Positions 29,203-42,673 are shown, counted from the stretch's first letter. The stretch is 64,000 nt of DNA from Nocardioides ungokensis (GCF_013466985.1 NZ_CP059164.1:744001-808000); one strand, 5' to 3'. Notes: generated from the letters alone by a model not told the origin. Numbers and translations: made by a program.

Positions 29203-30899
29203 TCAGATCCAGCGCTGGAACCAGATCCGGTCCAGCCACTCCGCGTGGGTCAGCAGGGCATCGGTCCAGATCGGCCAGAACCACGCGAAGTTCACCAGCA
29301 CCAGCACGAAGAACGAGCCGGACGCGATCACCCCGGCGGTACGCCGTGCCGTCGGCGCGGGCGAGGAGCCGATCAGCCTGCCCATCGTCATCGTGATCGC
29401 GAGGACGATGAACGGCAGCGTGGTGACGGCGTAGAACGAGAAGATCGGCCGGCTGTCGTACATCAGCCACGGCAGCCACGTCGTCGCGGTGCCGATGACC
29501 GTCAGCCCGAACCGCCAGTCCCGCGCGCCGATCCACATCACCGCCGCGTAGACCAGGGCCAGCACCCCGCCCCACCACAGCACCGGGGTGCCGAGCAGCA
29601 GCACCTGGCGCAGGCAGTCGCTGCCGGCGGGCGCCTCGCAGCCCTGCGTGCCCGGCTTGATGTCGACGTCGGCCTCGACGCCGACCGGCCGGTTCAGGAA
29701 CAGCCACCCCGAGGGCTTGGAGGCGTAGGTGTGGGTGGCGTCGTTGAGGAAGTGGGTGTGGAAGACGTAGACGTCGCGCTGGTAGTGCCACAGCGAGCGC
29801 AGCGACTGGGTGACCCCGCCGAGGCCGCTGGCGTCGGGCTCGCTGGCCGTCGGCCAGTCCTTGCCTCCGTCGTAGTGCGTGTACTGCGTCGCCGAGAGGT
29901 GGTTCTCGTAGGTCTCGGCGTGCATCAGCCAGCCGGTCCACGTCGCGACGTACACCACCAGCGCGACCAGCACGAGGTGCACGAACGCGGGGATGCCGTC
30001 GACCACCACCGACCTCAGCAGCGCCCACCGCACCCCGAAGGAGCGCCGCGCTCCGGCGCTCCACACCCAGGCGAGGACGCCGAAGGCTGCCAACGGGTAG
30101 AGCGCCTCCCACTTGCTGCCGACCGCGAGCCCCCAGCACACGCCGCCGAGCAGCAGCCACGGCCGGAACAGCATCCGGCGCACCGGCCCCCAGCTGCCCG
30201 AGTCGGTGATCGGGACGGGCGCCAGCCGGGCCATCCGGGCGCGGAACCAGTCGCGGTCGTTCACGACGCAGGCGACGCCGCAGAGGATGAAGAACGCTAC
30301 GAAGATGTCGAGCAGGGCCAGCCGGAGAGCACGAGCTGGAGTCCGTCGAAGGTCAGCAGCAGCCCGGCCACGCACCCGAGCGCGGTCGAGCCGGTGAGCC
30401 GCCGAGCCAGGCGACACATCACCAGCACCATGAGGGACCCGACCACCGCGGAGGCGACGCGCCAGCCGAACGGGTCCATCCCGAAGGTCTTCTCCCCGAG
30501 CGCGATCAGCCACTTCCCGACCTCGGGGTGGACGATCATCTCGGGGGTGCTCTTCCACACTCCGGTGGTGGTGCCGTTCAGGATCTTGTCGTTCGCGTTG
30601 GTGACGTAGTCCCTGGCGTAGCCGAAGTGGAGCAGCGACCAGGCGTCCTTGGCGTAGTAGGTCTCGTCGAACTCGAAGTCGTGCGGCGTGCCGAGGTGCC
30701 ACAGCCGCAGGAACAGCGCGAGCAGGGTGACCCCGATGCCCGCCGCCCAGCCGACCACCGGGTCCTCGAGCCGGATCCGGCCGCGTGCCCGCACCCGCGC
30801 CAGCGGCACCGGGCGGCCGCTGGCGGTGCGCGAGAGGCCCACCCGACGCCGGGGCTCCGCGGGCGGGGCCGGGGTGTGGGGAGGCGCGGAGCTCGTCAC
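29203..30899 (-). CDS. pmt: Protein O-mannosyltransferase Pmt (frameshift near 30322)
   Basis: Transfers mannose from polyprenyl-phosphate-mannose to exported proteins (GT39). Repaired length 565. N-terminal frame: [13 protein letters not shown] (as read from GTG 30899), first transmembrane helix [19 protein letters not shown], then the catalytic [20 protein letters not shown] with Asp-Glu. The frame then changes from QLVLS to [16 protein letters not shown] when one C is restored near 30322. Many transmembrane helices and ELWFLDETYY-type loops follow. It is divergent from rsmI, the arrangement seen in Streptomyces and Mycobacterium. Confidence 0.9.
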
Positions 30900-30975
30900 G
30901 GTCGCAGACTCTACGTGCCACACCTGTGCGCTCCGGCCCGTGCGGCCCGTGCCGTCCGACCGTTGCGACCCTGCG

Positions 30976-31829
30976 ATGATCGGGGACGTGACGCCCGCTC
31001 CCGGCACCCTCGTGCTCGCCGCCACCCCCATCGGGCGGGTGGCCGACGCGCCGCCCCGGCTGGCCGAGGAGCTGGCGAACGCCGACGTGGTCGCGGCCGA
31101 GGACACCCGCCGTCTCAAGCGGCTCACCCCGACCTCGGCGTCGTCGTGACCGGCCGGGTCGTCTCCTACTTCGAGGGCAACGAGAGCGCCCGGACCCCCG
31201 CCCTGCTGGACGCGCTGCTGGCCGGCGAGCGGGTGCTGCTGGTGACCGACGCGGGCATGCCGAGCGTCTCCGACCCCGGCTACCGGCTCGTCGCCGCCGC
31301 GGTCGAGGCCGACGTCCCGGTGACCGCAGTCCCCGGACCCTCGGCGGTGCTCACCGCCCTGGCCGTCTCCGGCCTGCCGGTGGACCGCTTCTGCTTCGAG
31401 GGCTTCCTGCCCCGCAAGGCAGGGGAGCGGTCCCGGCGCCTCGCGGGCCTGGCCGCCGAGGAGCGGACCATGGTCTTCTTCGAGGCGCCGCACCGCACCC
31501 ACGCCGCGCTGGCCGCCATGGCCGGGGCACTGGGCGGCGAACGCGCCGCGGCGGTGTGCCGCGAGCTGACCAAGACCCATGAGGAGGTACGACGCGGCCC
31601 GCTCGCCGACCTCGTCGAGTGGGCGGCCGAGGGCGTGCGCGGCGAGGTGACGATCGTGGTGGCGGGCGCAGCCGGCGGCCCCGACCTCGACACCGACCCC
31701 GCCAGCCTGCTGGCAGCGGTGGCCGCGCTCGAGGCCGACGGCACCAGCCGCAAGGAGGCCATCGTCGAGGTGGCCAAGCGGGCCGGGCTGCCCAAGCGGG
31801 ACGTCTACAACCTCGTCCACGGAGGCTGA
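30976..31829 (+). CDS. rsmI: 16S rRNA (cytidine(1402)-2'-O)-methyltransferase RsmI (frameshift near 31130)
   Basis: Methylates the ribose of C1402 in 16S rRNA using SAM. Begins [20 protein letters not shown], the family N terminus; GTG 30988 is an alternative to ATG 30976. [12 protein letters not shown] is followed by a break where one base is missing. The second frame continues with [32 protein letters not shown] (SAM site), [16 protein letters not shown] and [14 protein letters not shown]. Repaired length is 284. Directly followed by an alpha/beta hydrolase gene, two bases after its stop. Confidence 0.92.
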
Positions 31830-31831
31830 GC

Positions 31832-32683
31832 ATGGCCGCCCGGATCACGTCGTACACCCATGACGGCCTCGTCCTCGACGTCCGCGACACCGGGCCGCTC
31901 GACGGCGAGCCCGCGGTGCTGCTGCACGGCTTCCCCGAGCGCGGCAGCTCGTGGGACGCCGTGGCGCCGCTGCTCCACGAGCGCGGGATCCGCACCATCG
32001 TCCCGGACCAGCGCGGCTACTCGCCCGGGGCGCGTCCGCGGCGGCGCCGCGACTACCGGCTCGCCTGCCTCGCCGGCGACGTCGAGGCGCTGGCCGCGGA
32101 GGTCGGCCGGCCCGTGCACCTGGTCGGCCACGACTGGGGTGCGAGCGTGGCCTGGCTGGTCGCCGCGCGCAGCCCCGGGCAGGTCCGCAGCCTGACCGCC
32201 GTGTCCGTGCCGCCCGCGATGGCCTTCGTCCGGTCGCTGGTGACGTCCGACCAGCTCCTCCGGTCCTGGTACATGCTGCTCTTCCAGCTGCCCCGCGTCC
32301 CCGAGCTGCTGGCGGCGCGCAGCGGAGGCCGCTTCGACAAGGGCCTCCGGGCCGCCGGGATGACCGAGGGCGAGGTGGCCCGCTGCCACCGCGAGATCGT
32401 GGAGTACGGCGCGCTGCGGGGCGGCCTGGGGTGGTACCGCGCGATGTTCCTGCCCGGCCCGGGCCGTCCGAGCAACCGGGTGCGCGTGCCGACCACCCTC
32501 GTCTGGAGCGACGGGGACACCGCGATCGGCCCGCGGGCCGCCGGGCTCGCCGCGGCCTACGTCGACGCCGACTACTCGTTGGAGGTGCTGGAGGGGGTCA
32601 GCCACTGGATCCCGACCCAGGCGCCGGACCGGCTGGCCGCCGTCATCGCGGCCCGCATCGCCTCGGTGGAGGAGCACACATGA
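31832..32683 (+). CDS. Alpha/beta hydrolase, epoxide-hydrolase-like
   Basis: A 283-residue cytoplasmic hydrolase. Motifs: LLHGFPERGSSWDAV (oxyanion hole), VPDQRGYSPGARP, LVGHDWGASVAWLVA with Asp as the nucleophile (GHDWG), and HWIPTQAPDRLA carrying the catalytic histidine. Asp as nucleophile fits epoxide hydrolases or haloalkane dehalogenases rather than lipases. It sits between rsmI and tatD and overlaps tatD by ATGA, an insertion into a conserved order. A GGAGG ribosome-binding site is 11 bases upstream. Confidence 0.85.
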   Translation: MAARITSYTHDGLVLDVRDTGPLDGEPAVLLHGFPERGSSWDAVAPLLHERGIRTIVPDQRGYSPGARPRRRRDYRLACLAGDVEALAAEVGRPVHLVGHDWGASVAWLVAARSPGQVRSLTAVSVPPAMAFVRSLVTSDQLLRSWYMLLFQLPRVPELLAARSGGRFDKGLRAAGMTEGEVARCHREIVEYGALRGGLGWYRAMFLPGPGRPSNRVRVPTTLVWSDGDTAIGPRAAGLAAAYVDADYSLEVLEGVSHWIPTQAPDRLAAVIAARIASVEEHT

Positions 32684-33580
32684 CCGACCGACCCACCCGA
32701 ACCCGAGCGGCGACGGAGGAGAAGACGGGCAGCCGCCGCGACCGCGAGCGTCCGCCGGCACCCGAGCCGCTGCCGCACCCGGTGGTCGACAACCACTGCC
32801 ACCTCGACATCGCCGACGCCGACCGGCCCGACGACTGGTTCTCGACCCGCGAGGCGATCGACGCGGCGGCGGCGGTCGGCGTGACCCGGATCGTGCAGAT
32901 CGGCTGCGACCTCCCCGGCGCCCGATGGGCGGTCGAGGCCGCGGCGTCCTACGACGCGCTGGTCGCCGGCGTCGCGCTGCACCCCAACGAGGCGCCCCGG
33001 CACGCCGCGGCCGGCACGCTGGAGGACGCCCTCGCCGAGATCGAGCGGCTCGCCTCGGCGCACGACAAGGTGCGCGCGGTGGGGGAGACGGGGCTCGACC
33101 ACTTCCGGACCGGTGAGGAGGGGCGGGCCGCGCAGGTGGAGTCGTTCCGGCGCCACATCGACCTCGCCAAGCGCCTCGACAAGACGCTGGTCATCCACGA
33201 CCGCGACGCCCACGAGGAGGTGCTCGCCGTCATCGACGAGGAGGGCGCCCCGACCGCTGGGTGATGCACTGCTTCTCCGGCGACGCCGACGTCGCCCGCC
33301 GCTGCCTGGACCGCGGCGCGTGGCTGTCCTTCGCCGGCACGGTGACGTTCAAGAACGCCCAGCCGCTGCGCGACGCGCTCGCGCTCGCGCCCCAGGACGG
33401 GTGCTGGTGGAGACCGATGCGCCGTACCTGACCCCGACCCCGTATCGTGGGCGCCCGAACGCGTCGTACCTCGTCCCGGTCACGATGCGTGCGATGGCGG
33501 AGGTCCGCGGCGCGGATCTGGGCGAGCTGTGCGCCGCCGTCGACCGCAACACCGAGACCGCTTTCGGCGGCTCCTGGTAG
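32680..33580 (+). CDS. tatD: TatD-family metal-dependent deoxyribonuclease (two frameshifts, about 33255 and 33390)
   Basis: Metal-dependent 3'-5' DNase of the amidohydrolase fold. VVDNHCHLDIAD gives the HxH metal site after a 35-residue charged N-terminal extension. GVALHPNEAP, VGETGLDHFR and VIHDRDAHEEVL give the remaining ligands of the first frame. The second frame continues WVMHCFSGDADVA, and a third begins LVETDAPYLTP. One C is missing at each join (about 33255 and 33390); the repaired protein is 300 residues. Gene order tatD-rpfB-ksgA-ispE matches Mycobacterium (Rv1008-Rv1011). Confidence 0.92.
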
Positions 33581-33621
33581 CAGGTCGAGTAGCACGCAGA
33601 AGCCGCGAACCAGGGTATTTG

Positions 33622-33696
33622 GTCACCATGACACTGGTCACGTTGGGGAAAATCTGGGGACGAGGACTTTGCGTGCGCGTGTGACCTCGTTATGGT
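33622..33696 (+). promoter_or_regulatory. Probable rpfB promoter with upstream direct repeat
   Basis: TTGCGT (33669-33674), 16-base spacer, TATGGT (33691-33696) is the best sigma70-type match in the 284-base gap. Upstream, GTCAC occurs at 33622-33626 and 33637-33641, start to start 15 bases. GTCAC repeats are reminiscent of MtrA sites, which control rpf genes in mycobacteria, but the spacing differs from what I recall. Confidence 0.35.
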
Positions 33697-35037
<1,341 letters not shown>

Positions 35038-35082
35038 CCTGCTGGTTCGTCGGGGCAGCCCGTCGACACCTAGGCTCGTCCC

Positions 35083-35982
35083 GTGACGAGCGCTTCTTCC
35101 CCCTCCGCCGGTCCGAGGCTCCTCGGGCCGGCGGAGGTGCGTTCGCTGGCGGCCGAGCTCGACCTGCGCCCCACCAAGCAGCGGGGACAGAACTTCGTCA
35201 TCGACGCCAACACCGTGCGCCGGATCGTCCGCGAGTCCGCGGTCACCGCCGACGACGTGGTCGTGGAGGTGGGTCCGGGCCTCGGGTCGTTGACCCTGGC
35301 GCTCCTCGAGGTCGCGCGGCGGGTCGTCGCGATCGAGGTCGACGAGGTCCTCGCCGCGCGCCTTCCGCAGACCATCGCGGCGTACGCGCCGGAGCAGCAG
35401 GAGCGCTTCGAGGTGGTGCTCGGCGACGCGATGCGCATCGACGCGGTCCCCGGGCCGCCCCCGACCGCACTGGTGGCCAACCTGCCCTACAACGTCTCCG
35501 TGCCGGTGCTGCTGCACATGCTGACCCTGCTGCCCTCGCTCGAGCGGGGGTTGGTGATGGTGCAGGCCGAGGTGGCCGACCGGCTCGCCGCGGCACCCGG
35601 CTCCAAGGTCTACGGCGTGCCGTCGGTCAAGGCCGCCTGGTTCGCCGACGTGCGCCGCGCCGGCTCGATCGGGCGCAACGTCTTCTGGCCGGCCCCCAAC
35701 GTCGACTCCGGGCTGGTCGCCTGGACCCGGCGCGAACCGCCGGCCACCACCGCCACCCGCCAGGAGGTCTTCGCGGTGGTCGATGCCGCCTTCGCCCACC
35801 GCCGCAAGGTGCTCCGCGGCGCGCTGCGCGGGCTGGCCGGCTCCGCGGAGGCCGCGACGGCCGCGCTGGCGCACGCCGGGGTGGACCCGCTCGCCCGAGG
35901 CGAGTCGCTGACCATCACCGACTTCGTCCGGATCGCCGAGGGCCTGGCCGCCCAGGGCCCGGCGCTGGAGGCACGCGCGTGA
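35083..35982 (+). CDS. rsmA: 16S rRNA dimethyladenosine transferase (RsmA/KsgA)
   Basis: Dimethylates A1518 and A1519 of 16S rRNA during 30S assembly. 299 residues. [10 protein letters not shown] replaces the usual QNFL motif; [19 protein letters not shown] is the SAM site; [14 protein letters not shown] is the NLPY catalytic motif. GTG start at 35083. The last four bases overlap ispE (GTGA). No frameshift here, although its neighbours upstream have them. The C-terminal helical domain ends with the alanine-rich [11 protein letters not shown] tail. Confidence 0.96.
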   Translation: MTSASSPSAGPRLLGPAEVRSLAAELDLRPTKQRGQNFVIDANTVRRIVRESAVTADDVVVEVGPGLGSLTLALLEVARRVVAIEVDEVLAARLPQTIAAYAPEQQERFEVVLGDAMRIDAVPGPPPTALVANLPYNVSVPVLLHMLTLLPSLERGLVMVQAEVADRLAAAPGSKVYGVPSVKAAWFADVRRAGSIGRNVFWPAPNVDSGLVAWTRREPPATTATRQEVFAVVDAAFAHRRKVLRGALRGLAGSAEAATAALAHAGVDPLARGESLTITDFVRIAEGLAAQGPALEARA

Positions 35983-36894
35983 GGAACTCCGTCGCCGGTC
36001 TCACCGTGCGCGCGCCCGCCAAGATCAACCTGCACCTCGGCGTCGGCGCCGTCCGCGAGGACGGCATGCACCCGCTGCTGACCGTCTACCACGCGGTCGG
36101 CCTGTACGACGACCTCAGCGCGATCCCGGCACCCGACTGGCGGGTCGGGGTCGACGTCGAGGACTACATCGACCCCGCCGCGGTCCCGCTGGACGGCGAC
36201 AACATCGTCGACCGGGCTGCGACGCTGCTGGCCGCCCACCACGGCGTGGCCAGGTCGGGTGACCTGCAGGTCACCAAGGCCATCCCGGTCGCCGGGGGGA
36301 TGGCCGGCGGCTCCGCCGACGCGGCCGCCGCGCTGGTGGCCCTGGACCGGCTCTGGCGGCTGGAGACCTCCGACGAGGACCTGCTCGCGCTGGCCGCGCG
36401 GCTGGGCAGCGACGTGCCCTTCGCGCTCGTCGGCGGTACGGCGGTGGGCACCGGCCGCGGCGAGATCGTCACCCCGGTGGCCGACCACGGCACCTGGTGG
36501 TGGGTGGTCGTGCTGTCCCCGGAGGGTCTGTCGACCCCTGAGGTCTACCGCCACTTCGACCGGCTCTTCCCTGACGCACCGGCGACCCCGCCGGCCGCCG
36601 GCGAGCTGCTCGCGGCCCTGGACTCCGGTGACCCCCACCGGCTGGCCGCGACCCTGCACAACGACCTCCAGGCCCCGGCCCTCGACCTGCGGCCCGACCT
36701 GGCGCGACGGATCGCGACCGGCGAGGCCGAGGGCGCGCTGCGCGGGCTGGTCTCCGGGTCCGGGCCGACCTGCGTCTTCCTCTGCGAGTCCGGCGACCAC
36801 GCCCGTGAGGTGGCCGGTGCCCTGCTCGCCGGCAGCGAGCCGCCCGTCGTGCTCGTCGCCAACGGACCGGTGGCCGGCGCCCACGTGGTGACCC

Positions 36895-36902
<8 letters not shown>
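35979..36902 (+). CDS. ispE: 4-diphosphocytidyl-2-C-methyl-D-erythritol kinase
   Basis: Fourth-pathway kinase of MEP isoprenoid synthesis, supplying undecaprenyl and menaquinone precursors. 307 residues of the GHMP kinase fold: [14 protein letters not shown] (substrate/ATP entry), [19 protein letters not shown] is the GHMP ATP loop, and [14 protein letters not shown] the C-terminal glycine-rich motif. GTG start at 35979, overlapping rsmA. Its final bases overlap the ABC-F start by eight (ATGGCTAA). Confidence 0.95.
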
Positions 36903-38706
<1,804 letters not shown>

Positions 38707-38739
38707 GCGTCGACCTGCGCCGACCTGCGGAGGCCGACC

Positions 38740-39224
38740 TCAGGAGAAGGGGGCCAGCAGGGTCCGCAGCAGGGCGGCGAGCTGCTGCTGCTCGGCATGG
38801 GGGAGGTCGGCGAGGAAGGACCGCTCGGCGTCCAGCAGCGCCTCGAAGGCACCGTCCACGGCCGTCTTGCCCTCGGCGGTAAGCCGCACGATGACACCGC
38901 GCCGGTCCTCGGGATCGGGGTGCCGCTCGACGAACCCACGCGCCGCCAGCCGGTCGACGCGGTTGGTCATGGTGCCGCTGGTCACCAGCGTCTCGCGCAG
39001 CAGCCGGCCGGGGGAGAGCTCGTACGGCGCCCCGCGCGGCGCAGGGCGGCGAGCACGTCGAACTCCCAGGACTCGATGCCGTGGGTGGTGAACGCCTGGC
39101 GCCTGGCCAGGTCGAGGTGTCGCGCCAGGCGGGAGATCCGGCTGAAGACGGCGACCGGGGCCAGGTCGAGGTCGGCACGCTGGCGCGCCCAGGCGTCCAC
39201 CAGCTCGTCGACCTCGTCCCTCAT
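38740..39224 (-). CDS. MarR-family transcriptional regulator (frameshift near 39032)
   Basis: Winged-helix repressor. The first frame reads MRDEVDELVDAWARQRADLD, RRQAFTTHGIESWEFDVLAALRRAG; the second continues APYELSPGRLLRETLVTSGTMTNRVDRLAARGFVERHPDPEDRRGV, which includes the recognition helix and the wing with the conserved DPEDRR. One base is missing near 39032. The repaired protein is 161 residues. It is divergent from the methyltransferase gene, and two palindromes sit between them, so it likely represses both. Confidence 0.87.
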
Positions 39225-39253
39225 GGCACCAGTCTACCCGGATCGGTCGAGAA

Positions 39254-39305
39254 TCTTGACATCGAGACAAAGTTCTTCCAAGATCCAGTTATCTTGACAT
39301 CAAGA
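39254..39305. promoter_or_regulatory. Divergent promoter with two MarR-type operator palindromes
   Basis: TCTTGA-CA-TCAAGA (39292-39305) is a perfect palindrome and TCTTGA-CA-TCGAGA (39254-39267) differs by one base. Centres are 38 bases apart. A consensus TTGACA (39256-39261) with a 17-base spacer to CAAGAT (39279-39284) lies inside them, pointing to the methyltransferase gene. Both sites would cover promoter elements. Confidence 0.65.
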
Positions 39306-39326
39306 GATCGTGGACGAGGAGCCTTC

Positions 39327-40115
39327 ATGACGCACCGCTGGGACCCGGACCGCTACCTGACGTACGCCGACGAGCGCGGGCGGCCGTTCGTCGAGCTGCT
39401 CGCCCGGGTCGGGGCGGAGCGGCCCGCGTCGGTGGTCGACCTCGGCTGCGGTCCCGGCAACCTGACCAGCCTGCTGGCCGACCGGTGGCCCGCCGCCGAG
39501 GTCGTCGGGCTCGACTCCAGCCCCGAGATGGTCGAGCGGGCCCGGGCCGCCGACGACCGGATCGCCTTCGACGTCGCCGACCTGCGGGACTGGGCGGCCG
39601 CCACGGACGACACCGGGGTCGACGTGCTGGTCTCCAACGCCACCCTGCAGTGGGTGCCCGGACACCTGGACCTGCTGCCGGCCCTGGTCGGACGGGTCCG
39701 GCCCGGAGGGTGGCTGGCCTTCCAGGTCCCCGGCAACTTCGACGAGCCCAGCCACACGATCCGCCGCGACCTGGCCGCGGAGGCGGCGTACGCCCAGCAC
39801 ACCCTCGGCGTGGCCGTCCCGTCCAGCCACGACCCGGCGGCCTACCTGGATCGGCTGACCGCCCTCGGCTGCACGGTCGACGCGTGGGAGACGACCTACC
39901 TCCACGTGCTGACCGGCGAGGACCCCGTCTTCACCTGGGTCTCCGGCACCGGCGCCCGCCCCACCCAGCAGGCCCTGCCCGACGACCTCCGGGCCGACTT
40001 CGAGGCAGAGTTCAAGCGCCGCCTGCGCGCGGCGTACCCCCAACACGACCACGGCGTGGTGCTGCCGTTCCGGCGCATCTTCGTCGTGGCCCGGCGATCC
40101 GACAGCGAGGAGTGA
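39327..40115 (+). CDS. Trans-aconitate 2-methyltransferase-like SAM methyltransferase
   Basis: Methylates a carboxylate such as trans-aconitate, a toxic by-product of the TCA cycle, if the family name is right. 262 residues. Starts MTHRWDPDRYLTYADERGRP; VVDLGCGPGNLTSLLADRWP is SAM motif I; VGLDSSPEMVERARA and SNATLQWVPGHLDLLP, the latter typical of Tam. C-terminal part has WETTYLHVLTG and the ending FRRIFVVARR. It overlaps the VOC gene region and is preceded by a regulated promoter. Substrate is inferred from family resemblance only. Confidence 0.82.
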   Translation: MTHRWDPDRYLTYADERGRPFVELLARVGAERPASVVDLGCGPGNLTSLLADRWPAAEVVGLDSSPEMVERARAADDRIAFDVADLRDWAAATDDTGVDVLVSNATLQWVPGHLDLLPALVGRVRPGGWLAFQVPGNFDEPSHTIRRDLAAEAAYAQHTLGVAVPSSHDPAAYLDRLTALGCTVDAWETTYLHVLTGEDPVFTWVSGTGARPTQQALPDDLRADFEAEFKRRLRAAYPQHDHGVVLPFRRIFVVARRSDSEE

Positions 40116-40117
40116 CC

Positions 40118-40504
40118 ATGAGGCTGCACCACGTCCAGGTGGCCTGTCCGCCCGGTGGCGAGGACGATGCCCGCAGGTTCTACGCCGACGGCCTCGGGAT
40201 GACCGAGGTCGAGAAGCCGGCCGACCTGCGGGGCCGCGGCGGCGCGTGGTTCCGCTCGTACGACGCCGACCGTGCCGTCGTGGCCGAGATCCACGTGGGC
40301 GTCGAGGACCCGTTCGCCCCGGCCCGCAAGGCCCACCCGGCGTTCGTCCTCGACACCGTCGCCGACCTCGAGGCCACCGCCGAGCGACTGGTGGCCGCTG
40401 GCCACGAGGTCGACTGGAGCCAGCGGACCACCTTCGCCGGCCACCAGCGCTTCCACACCTTCGACACCCACGGCAACCGGGTCGAGGTGCTGGCCCCCGC
40501 CTGA
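40118..40504 (+). CDS. VOC-family glyoxalase-like protein
   Basis: A 128-residue VOC protein, MRLHHVQVACPPGGEDDARRFY, with metal-type residues in the pattern LHHVQV, AEIHVGVEDPF and VEVLAP. FDTHGNRVEVLA is the usual final strand. Start at ATG 40118; a GTG at 40112 overlaps the methyltransferase stop and is possible. It is probably co-transcribed with the methyltransferase and thus under MarR control. Substrate unknown. Confidence 0.87.
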   Translation: MRLHHVQVACPPGGEDDARRFYADGLGMTEVEKPADLRGRGGAWFRSYDADRAVVAEIHVGVEDPFAPARKAHPAFVLDTVADLEATAERLVAAGHEVDWSQRTTFAGHQRFHTFDTHGNRVEVLAPA

Positions 40505-40518
40505 CCGAGGCGCTCGCT

Positions 40519-40588
40519 TGTAACGCGGTGTCCACGGACCTGGTGCGGTGCTGCAACGCCGCCCCGGTGACGTGGACACCGCGTTACA
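40519..40588. repeat. 18-bp perfect inverted repeat
   Basis: TGTAACGCGGTGTCCACG (40519-40536) pairs exactly with CGTGGACACCGCGTTACA (40571-40588), loop 34 bases; the loop itself has a GCGG/CCGC stem. It lies in the gap between the VOC gene and the DUF4442 gene. Not followed by a T-run, so either a strong terminator of unusual type or a mobile/REP-like or operator element. Confidence 0.7.
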
Positions 40589-40652
40589 TGGGATTGGTTC
40601 GGGTGCGCCGGCTCACACCCCACCAGCAGTTACTCGCCGGTAGCATCGGTGC

Positions 40653-41129
40653 ATGAGCCAGGTCCTCACCCTGTGGAAGAAGACCAGCGCACTGCCCCAG
40701 GGCAAGCGCATCTTCTCGGTGCTGTTCGCGCAGAAGGCGCCGTACTTCGCCACCATCCGTCCCCGCTTCGTCGACATCCGGCCCAACCGCGCCGAGCTGG
40801 TGATCCCCAAGCGGCCGGGGGTGCACAACCACCTCGGCACCGTCCACGCGATCGCGCTCTGCAACGGTCTCGAGGCCGCGATGGGTGCGCTCGCCGAGGC
40901 CACGATCCCGGCCGACAAGCGGTGGATCCCGAAGGGGATGGAGGTCAGCTACACCGCCAAGGCCACCAGCGACATCACCTGCGTGGCCGAGACCGACCCC
41001 GAGCAGTGGACCTCCGAGGCGCTTCCCGACTCCGGCGGCGACCTCCCGGTCCGCGTGCGCGGCGTCCGCGACGACGGAACCGTCGTCATCGAGGGCGTCA
41101 TCCGGCTCTGGGTCACCCCGCGCACCTAG
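40653..41129 (+). CDS. DUF4442 (PaaI-like hotdog fold) protein
   Basis: A 158-residue hotdog-fold protein, probably an acyl-CoA thioesterase relative. Pattern: LWKKTSALPQGKRIFS, RPRFVDIRPNRAELVIPKRP, then GVHNHLGTVHAIALCNGLEAAMG with the HNH...N/E active-region helix, and KGMEVSYTAKATSDITCV. No signal peptide. The gap from here to miaB is 53 bases. The natural substrate is unknown. ATG 40653 is 65 bases after the inverted repeat. Confidence 0.82.
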   Translation: MSQVLTLWKKTSALPQGKRIFSVLFAQKAPYFATIRPRFVDIRPNRAELVIPKRPGVHNHLGTVHAIALCNGLEAAMGALAEATIPADKRWIPKGMEVSYTAKATSDITCVAETDPEQWTSEALPDSGGDLPVRVRGVRDDGTVVIEGVIRLWVTPRT

Positions 41130-41182
41130 CCGACGTCGACGGTTTTCGCGGGCCCGAGCCCCCGCCGTACCCTTGACCGGTC

Positions 41183-42673
41183 ATGAGCAACGCAGCGCGC
41201 ACGTACGAGGTCCGCACCTACGGGTGCCAGATGAACGTCCACGACTCCGAGCGCCTGACCGGGCTGCTGGAGGATGCGGGCTACGCGGCCGCGCCGGAGG
41301 GTGCGCAGGCCGACGTCGTCGTGTTCAACACCTGCGCGGTGCGCGAGAACGCCGACAACAAGCTCTACGGCAACCTCGGCCACCTCGCGCCGGTGAAGGC
41401 CGCCCATCCCGGCATGCAGATCGCCGTCGGCGGCTGCCTGGCCCAGAAGGACCGCGCCACGATCACCCAGAAGGCGCCGTGGGTCGACGTCGTCTTCGGC
41501 ACCCACAACATCGGCTCGCTGCCGGTGCTGCTCGAGCGTGCCCGGGTCCAGGAGGAGGCTCAGGTCGAGATCCTTGAGTCCCTCGACGTCTTCCCCTCGA
41601 CGCTGCCGACCAAGCGCGAGTCGGCGTACGCCGCGTGGGTGTCGATCTCGGTCGGGTGCAACAACACCTGCACGTTCTGCATCGTCCCGAGCCTGCGCGG
41701 CAAGGAGAAGGACCGGCGTCCCGGCGAGATCCTGGCCGAGATCGAGGCGCTGGTGGCCGAGGGAGTCTCCGAGGTGACCCTGCTCGGGCAGAACGTCAAC
41801 GCGTACGGCGTGGAGTTCGGCGACCGCCAGGCCTTCTCCAAGTTGCTGCGGGCCTGCGGCGACATCGCGGGTCTCGAGCGGGTCCGCTTCACCTCCCCGC
41901 ACCCGGCGGAGTTCACCGACGACGTCATCGAGGCGATGGCCGAGACGCCCAACGTGATGCCCTCGCTGCACATGCCGCTGCAGTCCGGGTCGGACAAGGT
42001 GCTGCGCGACATGCGCCGCTCCTACCGGCAGAGCAAGTACCTGGGGATCATCGAGCGAGTGCGCGCGGCGATGCCGGACGCGGCGATCACGACCGACATC
42101 ATCGTCGGCTTCCCGGGGGAGACCGAGGAGGACTTCCAGGCGACCCTGGACGTCGCCCGTGCGGCACGGTTCTCCGGTGCCTTCACGTTCCAGTACTCCA
42201 AGCGCCCGGGCACCCCGGCCGCCGTGCTCGACGACCAGATCTCCCCGGCGGTCGTGAAGGACCGCTACGAGCGGCTGGTCGTACTGGTCAACGACATCGC
42301 CTGGGAGGAGAACAAGGCGCTGGTCGGCCGCACCGTCGAGCTGATGGTCGCCGAGGGCGAGGGGCGCAAGGACGCCGCCACCCACCGCCTGTCCGGCCGC
42401 GCCCCCGACAACCGGCTCGTGCACTTCGCCGCCGACTTCTCGCAGGTGGAGGGTGCCGAGGGCGTCCGGCCCGGTGACATGGTCACGGTCACGCTGACCT
42501 ACGCCGCCCCGCACCACCTGGTCGCCGACGGCCCGGTGCTGGGCGTACGCCGCACCCGTTCCGGCGACGCCTGGGAGGCCCGCCAGGCCCAGCCGGCCGC
42601 CTCGGGGGTCGTGCTCGGGATGCCGACCCTGGGCGTGCCCGCGCCGCTGCCGGACGCGCCCGCCTGTCGCTGA
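41183..42673 (+). CDS. miaB: tRNA-2-methylthio-N6-dimethylallyladenosine synthase
   Basis: Radical-SAM methylthiotransferase modifying A37 of tRNAs reading U-starting codons. 496 residues. UPF0004 domain: [16 protein letters not shown] with the first cluster Cys, [24 protein letters not shown]. Radical-SAM cluster: [20 protein letters not shown] (CxxxCxxC). The TRAM domain is near the C terminus ([17 protein letters not shown]). Frame intact. The downstream HAD gene is convergent, 2 bases between stop codons. Confidence 0.97.
   Translation: MSNAARTYEVRTYGCQMNVHDSERLTGLLEDAGYAAAPEGAQADVVVFNTCAVRENADNKLYGNLGHLAPVKAAHPGMQIAVGGCLAQKDRATITQKAPWVDVVFGTHNIGSLPVLLERARVQEEAQVEILESLDVFPSTLPTKRESAYAAWVSISVGCNNTCTFCIVPSLRGKEKDRRPGEILAEIEALVAEGVSEVTLLGQNVNAYGVEFGDRQAFSKLLRACGDIAGLERVRFTSPHPAEFTDDVIEAMAETPNVMPSLHMPLQSGSDKVLRDMRRSYRQSKYLGIIERVRAAMPDAAITTDIIVGFPGETEEDFQATLDVARAARFSGAFTFQYSKRPGTPAAVLDDQISPAVVKDRYERLVVLVNDIAWEENKALVGRTVELMVAEGEGRKDAATHRLSGRAPDNRLVHFAADFSQVEGAEGVRPGDMVTVTLTYAAPHHLVADGPVLGVRRTRSGDAWEARQAQPAASGVVLGMPTLGVPAPLPDAPACR

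Noticed and set aside
30897..30975. Longer N-terminal extension for Pmt or rsmI
   Set aside because: The family N termini and GTG/ATG positions place starts at 30899 and 30976; extra upstream codons are not conserved in type.
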